Of a DNA stretch of 51,153 bases, positions 15,492 through 23,615 are shown one piece after another. The position numbers and the translations under genes are program-made. The notes beneath the pieces were generated by a model. That model was not told the origin of the DNA. It ran no database searches and was given only the letters and a program-made list of their open reading frames with translations. Every line of letters begins with the position of its first letter. The first letter of the stretch is position 1. Source of the stretch: Bacillus sp. V3B (GTDB lineage Bacteria > Bacillota > Bacilli > Bacillales > Cytobacillaceae); NCBI RefSeq assembly GCF_024494465.1, contig NZ_JAETXM010000025.1:1-51153 (forward strand). The letters run 5' to 3'.

Positions 15492-16274
15492 ATGAAAATA
15501 ATGATGATGACTATTTTTCTTCTTTTTACAACATGTACAGATTTCGCTGGGGCTGAAACTAAGAGCTTGCCGGAAAAGAAAGAGTTGGCAATCGTGATAG
15601 ATGACTTTGGTAATGATATGAAAGGTACAGAAGAGATGCTTGATCTTCCTATTCCAATTACAGCAGCCATCATGCCTTTTTTATCAACAACAGAGCGAGA
15701 TGCTAAGTTGGCCCATGAAAAAGGACATGAGGTCATTGTTCATTTGCCGATGGAACCGAAGAAAGGAAAGAAAAGTTGGCTTGGACCAGGGGCAATCACA
15801 ACTGATTTAAGCGATAAAGAAATCAGGGAGCAGGTTGAAAAAGCGATTGAAGCGGTTCCCTTTGCGGTTGGAATGAACCATCATATGGGTTCAAAGGCAA
15901 CGGAAGATGAGCGAGTTATGAGAATTGTGTTGGAGGTTTGTAAAGAAAAAGGGCTTTATTATTTAGATAGCAGAACAACAGGTAACAGTGTAATTGGCAA
16001 AATTGCCGATGAATTATCTGTTCCTCATTTAGAAAATAATATGTTCTTTGATCATATTTATTCACAAGAGCATATTAATAAGCAGGCTACGCTATTGATG
16101 AAGCAGCTTAATGACACGGAGCAGTTAATAGCCATTGGGCATGTGGGGATTACGGGTGATAAAGTTGTAGGGGTTTTAAAAGCGTATATCCCGCAATATA
16201 AGGCACAAGCTGAAATCGTACCTCTATCCACTTTAATTCCAGGATCAGAGATGATAGATAAAAATATGTCATAA
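15492..16274 (+). CDS. Divergent polysaccharide deacetylase family protein (YibQ type)
   Basis: A 260-residue exported protein. A short hydrophobic N-terminus ends near GAET, consistent with a signal peptide. The mature part starts with LAIVIDDFGND, the characteristic motif of the divergent polysaccharide deacetylase (DUF610/YibQ) family. HEVIVHLPMEP, GMNHHMGSKAT and YYLDSRTT supply the remaining conserved His/Asp positions. It probably acts on cell-envelope polysaccharide or peptidoglycan, although the substrate of this subgroup is not established. The ATG at 15492 is preferred over the GTG at 15483 because GAGGGGTGA fits it. Confidence 0.8.
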   Translation: MKIMMMTIFLLFTTCTDFAGAETKSLPEKKELAIVIDDFGNDMKGTEEMLDLPIPITAAIMPFLSTTERDAKLAHEKGHEVIVHLPMEPKKGKKSWLGPGAITTDLSDKEIREQVEKAIEAVPFAVGMNHHMGSKATEDERVMRIVLEVCKEKGLYYLDSRTTGNSVIGKIADELSVPHLENNMFFDHIYSQEHINKQATLLMKQLNDTEQLIAIGHVGITGDKVVGVLKAYIPQYKAQAEIVPLSTLIPGSEMIDKNMS

Positions 16275-16342
16275 GGAATTCATTTAGTGTTCACCTCGTA
16301 TAGACTATTATCCTTTTGCGGTGCTGGATACTATTAAAGATG

Positions 16343-16379
16343 AAAAAAGAGTCGTGACTTAACTCACAGACTCTTTTTT
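16343..16379. terminator. Bidirectional intrinsic terminator
   Basis: AAAAAAGAGTC (16343-16353) and GACTCTTTTTT (16369-16379) pair around a 15-nt loop between the convergent deacetylase and dps genes. Confidence 0.85.
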
Positions 16380-16423
16380 GCTTTTAAGTTTATGATAGAA
16401 GGTAGAGGAAAAGCTTACCAGTT

Positions 16424-16840
16424 TTATTCTCCTAAGTATGCGTTAAGCATCCAAACATGAGTGTCAATTTTCTCAATTAGACCAACTGCAAGATCATTTG
16501 TAATTGTATCATTTGCTGATTCAGCTAGGTCTGCTAATTGTTTAAGGCTTTCATTGATGTGTTTATAGTCTTTAACGAGAGTGGCAACCATATCAGCTGT
16601 TTTCGTTTCATTAGCTGATTCTAAGTATCCTTTCATTGTTGCAATTGGTTCACCACCAATAGCGAGTAGACGTTCAGCGACTTGATCAACAACAAGAGCA
16701 GATTCGTCATAAAGTTCTTCAAATTTAGCATGAAGAGTGAAGAACAGAGGTCCTTTCACATACCAGTGGAAACGGTGAAGTTGTGTATAAAGAACACTCC
16801 AGTTAGCGATTTGTAAATTTAATTCTGATTGAATTGTCAT
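16424..16840 (-). CDS. dps: Dps-family ferritin-like DNA-protection protein
   Basis: A 138-residue four-helix protein. The inter-subunit ferroxidase ligands are recognisable: H25, H37, D52 and E56 in HWYVKGPLFFTLHAKFEELY and VVDQVAERL. Dps dodecamers oxidise and store iron, limit hydroxyl-radical damage and may bind DNA. The length is slightly below the usual 145-155 because the N-terminal tail is short. AAGGAGGA lies 7-8 nt before the ATG. A PerR-like sequence overlaps a likely -10 region upstream, which would fit peroxide induction. Single gene flanked by terminators. Confidence 0.9.
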   Translation of the reverse strand: MTIQSELNLQIANWSVLYTQLHRFHWYVKGPLFFTLHAKFEELYDESALVVDQVAERLLAIGGEPIATMKGYLESANETKTADMVATLVKDYKHINESLKQLADLAESANDTITNDLAVGLIEKIDTHVWMLNAYLGE

Positions 16841-16866
16841 AAATAATTCCTCCTTGTTAGTAGCTT

Positions 16867-16881
16867 ATATATTTATTATAT
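16867..16881 (-). promoter_or_regulatory. Possible PerR box upstream of dps
   Basis: The minus strand reads ATATAATAAATATAT, matching TTATAATNATTATAA at 11 of 14 defined positions and overlapping a TATAAT -10 candidate. A weaker match (TTATAATAATAAC) is at 16929-16941. The AT-rich context makes chance matches likely. Confidence 0.35.
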
Positions 16882-16953
16882 CAAATAGTTTTTAAAAATT
16901 GGTATTATATTAAAGTTATTTTAAACAAGTTATTATTATAATTTAAGTGCAAT

Positions 16954-16986
16954 AAAAAAGCTGACCCATAGGGTGTCAGCTTTTTT
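16954..16986. terminator. Intrinsic terminator between the rodA-like gene and dps
   Basis: AAAAAAGCTGAC and GTCAGCTTTTTT form a perfect 12-bp arm pair around a 9-nt loop. It ends minus-strand transcription from the rodA-like gene. Confidence 0.85.
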
Positions 16987-17026
16987 ATGTCTTCAAAAGT
17001 ATATAAATAAAGGCCTTACGGTTACT

Positions 17027-17044
17027 TAAACAAACGTTTGTTTA
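17027..17044. promoter_or_regulatory. Perfect 18-bp palindrome sharing a core with 5139-5156
   Basis: TAAACAAACGTTTGTTTA is perfectly self-complementary and lies 7 bp after the rodA-like stop codon, upstream of the terminator that precedes dps. It shares CAAACGTTTG with 5139-5156. The function is unknown; a repressor site is possible, but the position is not obviously a promoter. Confidence 0.4.
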
Positions 17045-17050
17045 GTAGGA

Positions 17051-18262
17051 TTAATGGTCTCGTTCCATTATTTGAGATCGAGAAGGAGTATAGTTTTGAT
17101 CTGAAGAAAACATATAGTTTCGATGGTGATAATGAATACTGTATACGAGACCCATGGCAAACATATTTCCCATGAGAGAGCTTCCTCCGTAGCTAATAAA
17201 AGGTAAAGGAATCCCGGTAATGGGTAGTACTTGAATAGTCATTCCGATATTCTGAAATACATGGAAAGTGACCATACAAATGATTCCAACACAAATATAG
17301 GCATTAAATGGATCATTTGTTTCCAAAGCTGTTTTTGTCAGATGATAGATTAAAAGAAAAAATAAACTAATAACAATACTACCACCAACAAAACCGTATT
17401 CTTCACCGATCACGCTAAAAATAAAATCGGTATGACTTTCCGGAATATATACTTTACGCTCTGCAAAGCCTTTTCCAGTTAATAATCCAGATCCTATAGC
17501 TTTTAATGAATTAGCGAGGTGATAGCCGGCAGCGGTACCTTCAGGATCCAGCCAGGAATAGATACGATCAAATTGGTAGGATTTCACACCTAAATATTTT
17601 TCTAGAATTTCTGGAGCCCAAATCACAAAATAGAAGATGATGCCAGCAATGACGGAACCAGTTCCGTATAAAGGGACAATTATTTTCCATGTGATCCCTG
17701 AAATGAAAATAAGACCAGTCATAATGGCAAGCATGACAAGAGATGTTCCTAAATCAGGTTGCTGCATAACGAGTCCGATCGGTAGACCGGTAACGAGTCC
17801 AATTTTGCATAAGAGAATAAAATCTGTTTTGTTATTTCTAGTGTAGTAGTTTTCGTTATGGTGATAGACGGTTTTACTTAAAGCCAAAATCAGAAATACT
17901 TTCATAAATTCGGATGGTTGAATTGATCCAATCGGTAAAGCAAACCAACTTTGTGCTCCATTTATTCTTGGAGTAAGGTCTGTCACAGGGGCGACAGCTA
18001 ATATGAGTAATAATAGATTTCCAATTCCATATAGTATCCAAGTGAGTTTTTTAATCTGATCACTGTCAAAATACATGACAACGGCAATAATGGCTACACC
18101 AACGGCATACCAAAATATTTGCTGTAAGAGGAAGTTTGTTCCTGTATATTGACCTGATGCTTGTCCGCTGTATATCGCTATGCAGCTAACTAAAAAAAAT
18201 AACAATAATAAAAGAGTTAGAGTCCAATCAAGCCTCTCAGAAACCTTATTTTTCTGATCCAT
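17051..18262 (-). CDS. rodA: FtsW/RodA/SpoVE-family SEDS protein, RodA-like
   Basis: A 403-residue polytopic membrane protein of the SEDS family, the peptidoglycan glycosyltransferases paired with class B PBPs. Conserved features are GAQSWFALPIGSIQPSEFMKV, QQPDLGTSLV and the C-terminal GIPLPFISYGGSSL. Length matches RodA (about 390-400). Several paralogues exist in Bacillaceae, so its role in elongation is inferred. The start at 18262 (MDQKNK) is chosen because SD-like sequence precedes it. Upstream in-frame codons to 18415 run through an inverted repeat and do not look like a SEDS N-terminus. Confidence 0.88.
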   Translation of the reverse strand: MDQKNKVSERLDWTLTLLLLLFFLVSCIAIYSGQASGQYTGTNFLLQQIFWYAVGVAIIAVVMYFDSDQIKKLTWILYGIGNLLLLILAVAPVTDLTPRINGAQSWFALPIGSIQPSEFMKVFLILALSKTVYHHNENYYTRNNKTDFILLCKIGLVTGLPIGLVMQQPDLGTSLVMLAIMTGLIFISGITWKIIVPLYGTGSVIAGIIFYFVIWAPEILEKYLGVKSYQFDRIYSWLDPEGTAAGYHLANSLKAIGSGLLTGKGFAERKVYIPESHTDFIFSVIGEEYGFVGGSIVISLFFLLIYHLTKTALETNDPFNAYICVGIICMVTFHVFQNIGMTIQVLPITGIPLPFISYGGSSLMGNMFAMGLVYSIHYHHRNYMFSSDQNYTPSRSQIMERDH

Positions 18263-18323
18263 CCCCAAACACCTAATTTCATCCTCATTTGCATATACTT
18301 TCCTATTCAGACTATCAAATAAT

Positions 18324-18377
18324 AAAAATTTCGACAATAGATTGGATCTATAAAACAATGGTTTTGTCGAAATTTTT
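18324..18377. repeat. 14-bp inverted repeat upstream of the rodA-like gene
   Basis: AAAAATTTCGACAA (18324-18337) and TTGTCGAAATTTTT (18364-18377) are perfect inverted copies with a 26-nt loop, about 60 bp upstream of the start. On either strand the stem ends in a T run, so it could act as a leader attenuator or terminator. Confidence 0.45.
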
Positions 18378-18423
18378 TTACTTATATTGAATGTTGTTTC
18401 CAATAGTATTCTCATTTAAAAGA

Positions 18424-18542
18424 GGGAACGTCCCAAAAATAAAGATATCAGACGCCATAAGACAATAATACCTAGTACAATTAAGTAGAACATAATTCCA
18501 TATATTGTCTTATAGATGTTAGACACCTTTTGGGACGGCCCC
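18424..18542. repeat. Palindromic intergenic repeat (GTGTCAGGC family, full-length form)
   Basis: The outer inverted arms GGGAACGTCCCAAAA and TTTTGGGACGGCCCC match at 13 of 15 positions. The inner arms CGCCATAAGACAAT and ATTGTCTTATAGATG are also largely complementary. It fills most of the gap between mgtE and the rodA-like gene. It shares the GNCGCCATAA(AA)GACAA motif with 15352-15405 and 32737-32759. Confidence 0.6.
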
Positions 18543-18637
18543 TTTGCCTTGAAAAGTAAATCTATTAAATTACCATCGTAGTACCGACTAAACATCTTTT
18601 AGATAGAATATGAAAAATTAGTTTGTTTCGAGGTCGC

Positions 18638-19996
18638 TTACATCAAATAACGAATAAACATCGTTGCAAAGCCGAAATAAATAATTAATGAGAAAATGTC
18701 GTTTAGTGTTGTGATAAGTGGTCCAGATGCAACAGCAGGGTCAATTTTTATCCGGTAAAGAAAAATAGGAATAATCGTACCTGCCAACGTTCCGATAATC
18801 AGTGTTAGAAAAAGTGAAGAACCTACAACTACACCTAGAATTGGGTTGCCAAGCCAAACATAAGCGATAATGGAAATGAGGATTCCACATGCTAAACCGA
18901 TAATGAGACCCACACCACATTCTCGCATGATCAGTTTAAGGATGGCTTTCTTATCGAGGTCATTGTATGCAAGTCCACGTACCACAACAGCGAGTGATTG
19001 AGTACCTGTATTACCAGTCATACCAGAAATCATCGGCATAAAGTAAGTAAGCGCCACGACTTGCTGCAATGTATTTTCATAACCACTAATAATACTTCCT
19101 GATATAAGTCCAATAAATAAAAGTAAAATAAGCCATGGCAGTCGGCGGTATGCAGCAACAAAAGCTTTTGTATCAAAATCGATTGATTTCCCTGATGCGG
19201 ATAGTTTTTCAATATCTTCTGTTGCTTCTTGAATCACAACATCAATGATGTCATCAACAGTGACAATTCCCATTAACACTTTGTCTTCATCCACAACAGG
19301 GATAGCAAGAAAGTCATAGCGCTCGATCATACGAGCCACTTCTTCTTGGTCTGTTGTAACAGAGACAGAGAGAATTCGTTCATACATAATGTTTCGGATT
19401 TTTTCATTGGCATCTGCAATGAGTAAATCACGATAGGAAACAACGCCCACTAGTTTGCGATTTTGGTCAACGACATATAAATAGTTGATTGTTTCAGCAA
19501 ATTCCGCAAACGTTTTTAGCTTACCTACTGCATCCCTGACCGAATAATAATCGCGAATCCAGACAAATCGGTTTGTCATCAATCGACCAGCGGTTTCGGG
19601 AGGATAGTTCATGATGTTTTGAACAATTTTGGATTCCTCTATTTTCATACCTGACAGTAGGGAAGCCATCTTTTCAGGTGATAATTCATCCAATAGAGAA
19701 GCCAGGTCATCGTTGTCCATCTCATCAAGGACTTTATTTTTTCTTTCGATCCCAAGTTTGTTAAGAACATCAAACTGCTCTTCTCTACTTAATTCCTGTA
19801 TTAAGTCTGCAAGTAGATCTATTTTTAAATGTAGTAAAAAGCGTATTCGATGTTTTTCCGGTAGATCTTCGTAAATTTGGGCAATATCATACGGCTGCAG
19901 TTCTTCTAGAATGGCATCCAAATCTTTTTGTCTGTTTTCTTTTAAAGCTTTGATAATATACAGGGTGATTTGATCTTCAGTCATATGTTGAATCAT
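18638..19996 (-). CDS. mgtE: MgtE-family magnesium transporter
   Basis: A 452-residue protein with full MgtE architecture: N-terminal helical N domain (about 1-120, superhelical repeats), two CBS domains (about 125-250), a connecting helix, and five transmembrane helices (about 275-452) including the pore-lining GMTGNTGTQSLAVVVRGLA segment. It imports Mg2+ and is gated by cytosolic Mg2+ through the N/CBS domains. The start at 19996 (MIQHMTEDQ) fits GGAAGGAG 9 nt upstream; the longer reading from 20062 would include that site. No M-box riboswitch was seen in the leader. Confidence 0.92.
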   Translation of the reverse strand: MIQHMTEDQITLYIIKALKENRQKDLDAILEELQPYDIAQIYEDLPEKHRIRFLLHLKIDLLADLIQELSREEQFDVLNKLGIERKNKVLDEMDNDDLASLLDELSPEKMASLLSGMKIEESKIVQNIMNYPPETAGRLMTNRFVWIRDYYSVRDAVGKLKTFAEFAETINYLYVVDQNRKLVGVVSYRDLLIADANEKIRNIMYERILSVSVTTDQEEVARMIERYDFLAIPVVDEDKVLMGIVTVDDIIDVVIQEATEDIEKLSASGKSIDFDTKAFVAAYRRLPWLILLLFIGLISGSIISGYENTLQQVVALTYFMPMISGMTGNTGTQSLAVVVRGLAYNDLDKKAILKLIMRECGVGLIIGLACGILISIIAYVWLGNPILGVVVGSSLFLTLIIGTLAGTIIPIFLYRIKIDPAVASGPLITTLNDIFSLIIYFGFATMFIRYLM

Positions 19997-20331
19997 ACTT
20001 CTCACGCTCCTTCCAACAGACTTGCGCAGGTTATACTGGTTTCGATGTTCACCACAGGGCATTGTTGGTCTCTAGTCAATGTTCCTCTAATGAAGGTTTC
20101 TGTTTTTTTATCTGCCATGACTATTATAATGAAAAAGTATCGTGAATTAAAATGAAAGTTTCGTAAACAGTGCTGTTTAGTAGATAATTATTCCATAAGT
20201 GTACTGTAGGATATGTTATCAGATGGAAAAAGGGAATAGGCATTTATACGAAAAAGGCTGTTTTGAAAACAATCTTGATCTTTACTATTTCACTAACGTG
20301 TAATACGCACCTACCATATATATCCGGTCCT

Positions 20332-20355
20332 ATATTAGGCTATTTTTCCTAATAT
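20332..20355. repeat. 8-bp inverted repeat upstream of the 256-residue unknown gene
   Basis: ATATTAGG (20332-20339) and CCTAATAT (20348-20355) lie about 75 bp upstream of the unknown gene. It could be an operator. Otherwise the 430-bp gap 19997-20427 shows only AT-rich promoter-like sequence (a TATAAT on the minus strand near 20125). Confidence 0.3.
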
Positions 20356-20427
20356 CTGCTATTATATATAGATTAGATGTAGTGTAACCAATTATTGTAC
20401 TTTATTACGTATTCGGGGGTTTCATCG

Positions 20428-21198
20428 TTGAAAAGGAATAGTATACGAGATGTTATTTATGTCCATTTAAATGAAAAGGATCACTATGTGCTATCATACG
20501 GGATTGAATTTAAGGAGTTTGTGCAATCTTTAGGCGACTCTATCAATCATTTACTCCTGCTTAAGCATCAATTTGACGATGCTGATTTTAATATGCATAC
20601 AATGTTGGAGTACGTTCCAAGAAAAAGAGTGATGAAACTTGCAGAAGAAGACGTTTATGGATACGGTGATTTTTGTTGGATTGATTTCGAGGAGATGGAA
20701 GGGTTAGATGAAGTTCCAGGTCAAGTGTTAGCAGAACTGCTCTATCTTGGACATGTCAAAGACCCTTTGCGACCTCCTTTCTATAGTTATTTAGGGAACT
20801 CCTATGCTTATTTAGCTCGTGATGATGGATGGCTTAACAAAACCTACTATCGAGATTTGAATCAATTTTACAAATTGCTCAGTCAAATAATTCCGATGAA
20901 GCTTGGGTCAGGAAAGCCAGAAAAAGGTTTATTAAGTCTAAAAAGGAAAAAAATATATCCATCTGTCGATCAACATCTTTTATTATCTTTAAAAGGGTTT
21001 ATGAGTGAAGGAATGGTGTTGTCAGTAAAGGGAATTGTCCAAAATCGCTTTCGAATGGAGTTACCAATATGGGTAATTGGTGACTTTGCGAATATGGATG
21101 ATGTGTACGAAGAATACGAAAAAAGTAGCAAAAAACCATGTGATGCAAAGCTCATTTTTGATAAAAAGTCTCAGGAGTGGAAAATACGGTCAAGTTAA
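20428..21198 (+). CDS. Conserved hypothetical protein, unknown function
   Basis: A predicted 256-residue soluble protein with no signal peptide or membrane helix. I do not recognise the family. Visible features are a basic start (MKRNSIRDVIY), an acidic stretch DFCWIDFEEMEGLDEVPGQ (about 82-100), an aromatic segment (YSYLGNSYAYLARDDGWLNKTYY, about 122-144), a K/R-rich patch (LSLKRKKIYPS) and a charged C-terminus. A TTG at 20428 preceded by GGGGG at 8 nt is preferred over the TTG at 20395, which overlaps that site. It lies directly upstream of the B12 operon, but about 130 bp before the riboswitch, so co-regulation is not shown. Confidence 0.6.
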   Translation: MKRNSIRDVIYVHLNEKDHYVLSYGIEFKEFVQSLGDSINHLLLLKHQFDDADFNMHTMLEYVPRKRVMKLAEEDVYGYGDFCWIDFEEMEGLDEVPGQVLAELLYLGHVKDPLRPPFYSYLGNSYAYLARDDGWLNKTYYRDLNQFYKLLSQIIPMKLGSGKPEKGLLSLKRKKIYPSVDQHLLLSLKGFMSEGMVLSVKGIVQNRFRMELPIWVIGDFANMDDVYEEYEKSSKKPCDAKLIFDKKSQEWKIRSS

Positions 21199-21255
21199 TT
21201 ATTGGTCAATCGAGATAATAGAAAACGACAAAATACGAGCAAAAGCGAAAAAATA

Positions 21256-21284
21256 TTACTATTTTTCTCATGTCATGCTATAAT
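21256..21284 (+). promoter_or_regulatory. Promoter of the cobalamin operon
   Basis: TTACTA (21256-21261), a 17-nt spacer and TATAAT (21279-21284). Transcription would start near 21291, just ahead of the riboswitch. The -35 is poor. Confidence 0.45.
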
Positions 21285-21320
21285 TCCGATAAAAGTAAAA
21301 GTTTTATAATGATGAAATGG

Positions 21321-21524
21321 GTGTCTTTTTTAAGAAGACTTAATAGGGAAGTTGGTGAAAATCCAACGCGGTCCCGCCACTGTAAAATGGGAGTGAACTG
21401 CATATCCACTGTACAATTTGTATGGGAAGGAGCAGGGAACAATGACCATAAGCCAGGAGACCTGCCTAGTTTCTTACGCACCAAAACAACCTACGAGGAT
21501 AGGGGGCGTACGGCAAAAACTAGC
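21321..21524 (+). ncRNA. Cobalamin (B12) riboswitch
   Basis: Conserved AdoCbl-riboswitch blocks occur in order: AATAGGGAAGTTGGTGAAAA, CGCGGTCCCGCCACTGTAA, the B12 box AGCCAGGAGACCTGCC (21451-21466), and GAGGATAGGGGGCGTACGGC near the 3' end. A terminator hairpin lies 35 nt downstream, so cobalamin binding most likely promotes premature termination ahead of btuF and the whole salvage operon. Edges are approximate. Confidence 0.95.
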
Positions 21525-21557
21525 CTTTATTCATTGGAATAAATCACTAGCATTCCG

Positions 21558-21586
21558 GCATCTCCTCATTCATGGAGATGCTTTTT
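21558..21586 (+). terminator. Riboswitch expression-platform terminator
   Basis: GCATCTCC and GGAGATGC form a perfect 8-bp stem around TCATTCAT, followed by TTTTTAG. It sits between the riboswitch and btuF. Confidence 0.85.
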
Positions 21587-21614
21587 AGTTTAAAGAAAAT
21601 GGGGGATTTTAAAG

Positions 21615-22592
21615 GTGAAAAAGTTTTATTTATTGTTATTTTCATTGCTGTTATTAGTCGGTGTACTGGTAGGTTGTGGTGCAGCGGATGAGAAAGAAAC
21701 GAGTCAAAGTGATCAAGCGGCAAAAACAGAACAAACGAATGAGGTTGCTTTTCCTATTACGATCAAGGATGCTATGGATCAAGATGTAGTCATTGAGGCA
21801 AAGCCAGAAAAAATTGTCTCGCTAATTTCTAGCAATACAGAAATTGCTTTTGCATTAGGGCTTGGTGATGAAATAGTAGGTGTTTCTGATCATGATACTT
21901 ATCCAGAAGAAGCACTAGAAAAAGAGAAAATTGGTGGTATGGAGTTTAATATAGAGAAAATCATTTCATTACAGCCTGATCTTGTACTTGCACATGGATC
22001 TTCCATGGGAGGAACTTCTTCTGAAGGATTGCAACAGCTTCGTGATTCAGGTATTACGGTACTAGTGGTTAATGCAGCAAAAAACTTTGCTGAGGTTTAT
22101 GACTCAATTGAAATGATTGGAACAGCTACAGGTAAAAAGGAAGAATCCGAAACGATTGTAAATGAAATGAAATCAAAAGTGGAAGAAGTTAAAGAAAAAG
22201 CTACACTCATCAAAGAAGAGGATAAGAAAAAGGTCTATGTTGAATTAGACATCGTGCCTAATATTTTTGGTGCAGGGAAAAATACCTTCATGGATGAAAT
22301 GTTATCGATGATTCATGCCGAGAACGTAATATCAGAGGAAGGCTGGCAATCGATTGACCAGGAGGTTGTTATTGCCAGAAATCCAGATGTTATCATCACA
22401 ACATATGGATTATATACAGAAGGCGCTGTTGAACAACTATTGAAACGGGAAGGCTGGCAAGATATTAATGCCGTAAAGAATAAACAAGTAATAGATGTTC
22501 ATCCCGATAAAGTGTCGCGCCCAGGACCTCGTCTTGTTGAAGGAGTAGAGGAATTTGCAAAAGCGGTTTACCCAGATATTTTTAACCAATAA
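21615..22592 (+). CDS. btuF: Cobalamin/corrinoid ABC transporter substrate-binding lipoprotein
   Basis: A 325-residue lipoprotein. The signal peptide ends in the lipobox LVGC (C21), then an acidic linker and a class III (BtuF/FhuD-type) binding fold with the characteristic KIVSLISSNTEIAFALGLGDEIVGV block. It captures B12 or incomplete corrinoids outside the membrane and delivers them to BtuC. A GTG start is used, with GGGGGA 8 nt upstream. First gene of the riboswitch-controlled operon. Iron-siderophore proteins share the fold; the riboswitch and neighbours decide the substrate. Confidence 0.9.
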   Translation: MKKFYLLLFSLLLLVGVLVGCGAADEKETSQSDQAAKTEQTNEVAFPITIKDAMDQDVVIEAKPEKIVSLISSNTEIAFALGLGDEIVGVSDHDTYPEEALEKEKIGGMEFNIEKIISLQPDLVLAHGSSMGGTSSEGLQQLRDSGITVLVVNAAKNFAEVYDSIEMIGTATGKKEESETIVNEMKSKVEEVKEKATLIKEEDKKKVYVELDIVPNIFGAGKNTFMDEMLSMIHAENVISEEGWQSIDQEVVIARNPDVIITTYGLYTEGAVEQLLKREGWQDINAVKNKQVIDVHPDKVSRPGPRLVEGVEEFAKAVYPDIFNQ

Positions 22593-23613
22593 ATTAATAG
22601 CTTATCTAGTTGCGGCTACTTTTTTACTAGTCACAATGCTAGTTGCTATATCGACCGGTTCAGTACATGTACCGGTCTCAGATCTTCTGCATATTTTAGG
22701 TGCGGGAATTTTCCGTTTATCTACTGAACAAATGGATCCGATGTACACGAATATTGTCTTGAATATTCGTCTGCCACGGGTTATATTAGCTGGTCTAGTT
22801 GGGGCGTCTCTTGCGATTGCAGGAGCCGCCTTTCAAGGGTTATTAAGGAATCCACTCGCTGACCCCTATACGCTTGGTGTCTCTTCAGGTGCATCCGTTG
22901 GAGCCGTTGTAACCATATTTTTTAATTTATCAATCCCCTTTATTGGAGCATTCACCCTTCCTTTTTTGAGCATCATTTGCGCATTCATGACGATTCTTAT
23001 TGTTCTTCTTTTCGCTCAAAAAATTGAACGCTCGATGAAAGTAGAGACAATCATTTTAACCGGTATTATTTTTAGTTCATTTTTAGGTGCGTTTATTTCT
23101 CTTATGATTGCGTTAACGGGTGATGAACTTCGACAGATTATTGGTTGGCTGCTAGGAAGTGTGTCCATGAGAGGTTGGGATTATATTAAAATTATCCTTC
23201 CCTTTTTTATTGTCGGTGCACTGTTTATTTTAGTGAATGCCAATGAGTTGAATGCGATGTCATTTGGTGAAGAACGAGCCCAGCATTTAGGTGTCAATGT
23301 GCAAAGACGAAAAATGATGATTTTAACGGCGGGCTCTGTTTTAACAGGCGCGGCCGTGGCGGTTTCAGGAACGATCGGATTTGTCGGTCTTGTCATTCCA
23401 CATTTAACAAGGCTACTAGGGGGTCCTGACCATAAGCATCTATTGCCATTATCTATTCTAACGGGAAGCAGCTTTTTAATTTTGGCTGATCTTGTTGCAA
23501 GGACGATTATTTCTCCGACAGAGCTTCCGATTGGTGTGATCACGGCATTAATTGGTGCACCGGTATTTGCCTTTATTTTAATTGGTCGCAAAAAGAAAGA
23601 AAGGAGAGGGTGA
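22555..23613 (+). CDS. btuC: Cobalamin ABC transporter permease
   Basis: A 352-residue FecCD/BtuC permease with about ten transmembrane helices. Family motifs include RLPRVILAGLVGASLAIAG, QGLLRNPLADPYTLGVSSGA and the coupling-helix SGTIGFVGLVIPH segment. The TTG start lies inside btuF, with GAAGGAG 9 nt upstream, giving a 38-bp overlap and probable translational coupling. It forms the membrane channel of BtuCDF. Confidence 0.9.
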   Translation: MQKRFTQIFLTNKLIAYLVAATFLLVTMLVAISTGSVHVPVSDLLHILGAGIFRLSTEQMDPMYTNIVLNIRLPRVILAGLVGASLAIAGAAFQGLLRNPLADPYTLGVSSGASVGAVVTIFFNLSIPFIGAFTLPFLSIICAFMTILIVLLFAQKIERSMKVETIILTGIIFSSFLGAFISLMIALTGDELRQIIGWLLGSVSMRGWDYIKIILPFFIVGALFILVNANELNAMSFGEERAQHLGVNVQRRKMMILTAGSVLTGAAVAVSGTIGFVGLVIPHLTRLLGGPDHKHLLPLSILTGSSFLILADLVARTIISPTELPIGVITALIGAPVFAFILIGRKKKERRG

Positions 23614-23615
23614 CA

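Noticed and set aside
17051-18415. Longer 454-residue version of the RodA-like protein
   Set aside because: The extra 51 residues cross an inverted repeat and do not resemble SEDS N-termini; the start at 18262 gives normal length.
19997-20160. M-box magnesium riboswitch upstream of mgtE
   Set aside because: None of the conserved M-box blocks is present in the leader; only an ordinary promoter-like TATAAT was found.
21270-21542. Reading frames across the riboswitch
   Set aside because: Both strands have frames of 68-90 codons here, but the DNA is explained by the conserved cobalamin riboswitch.
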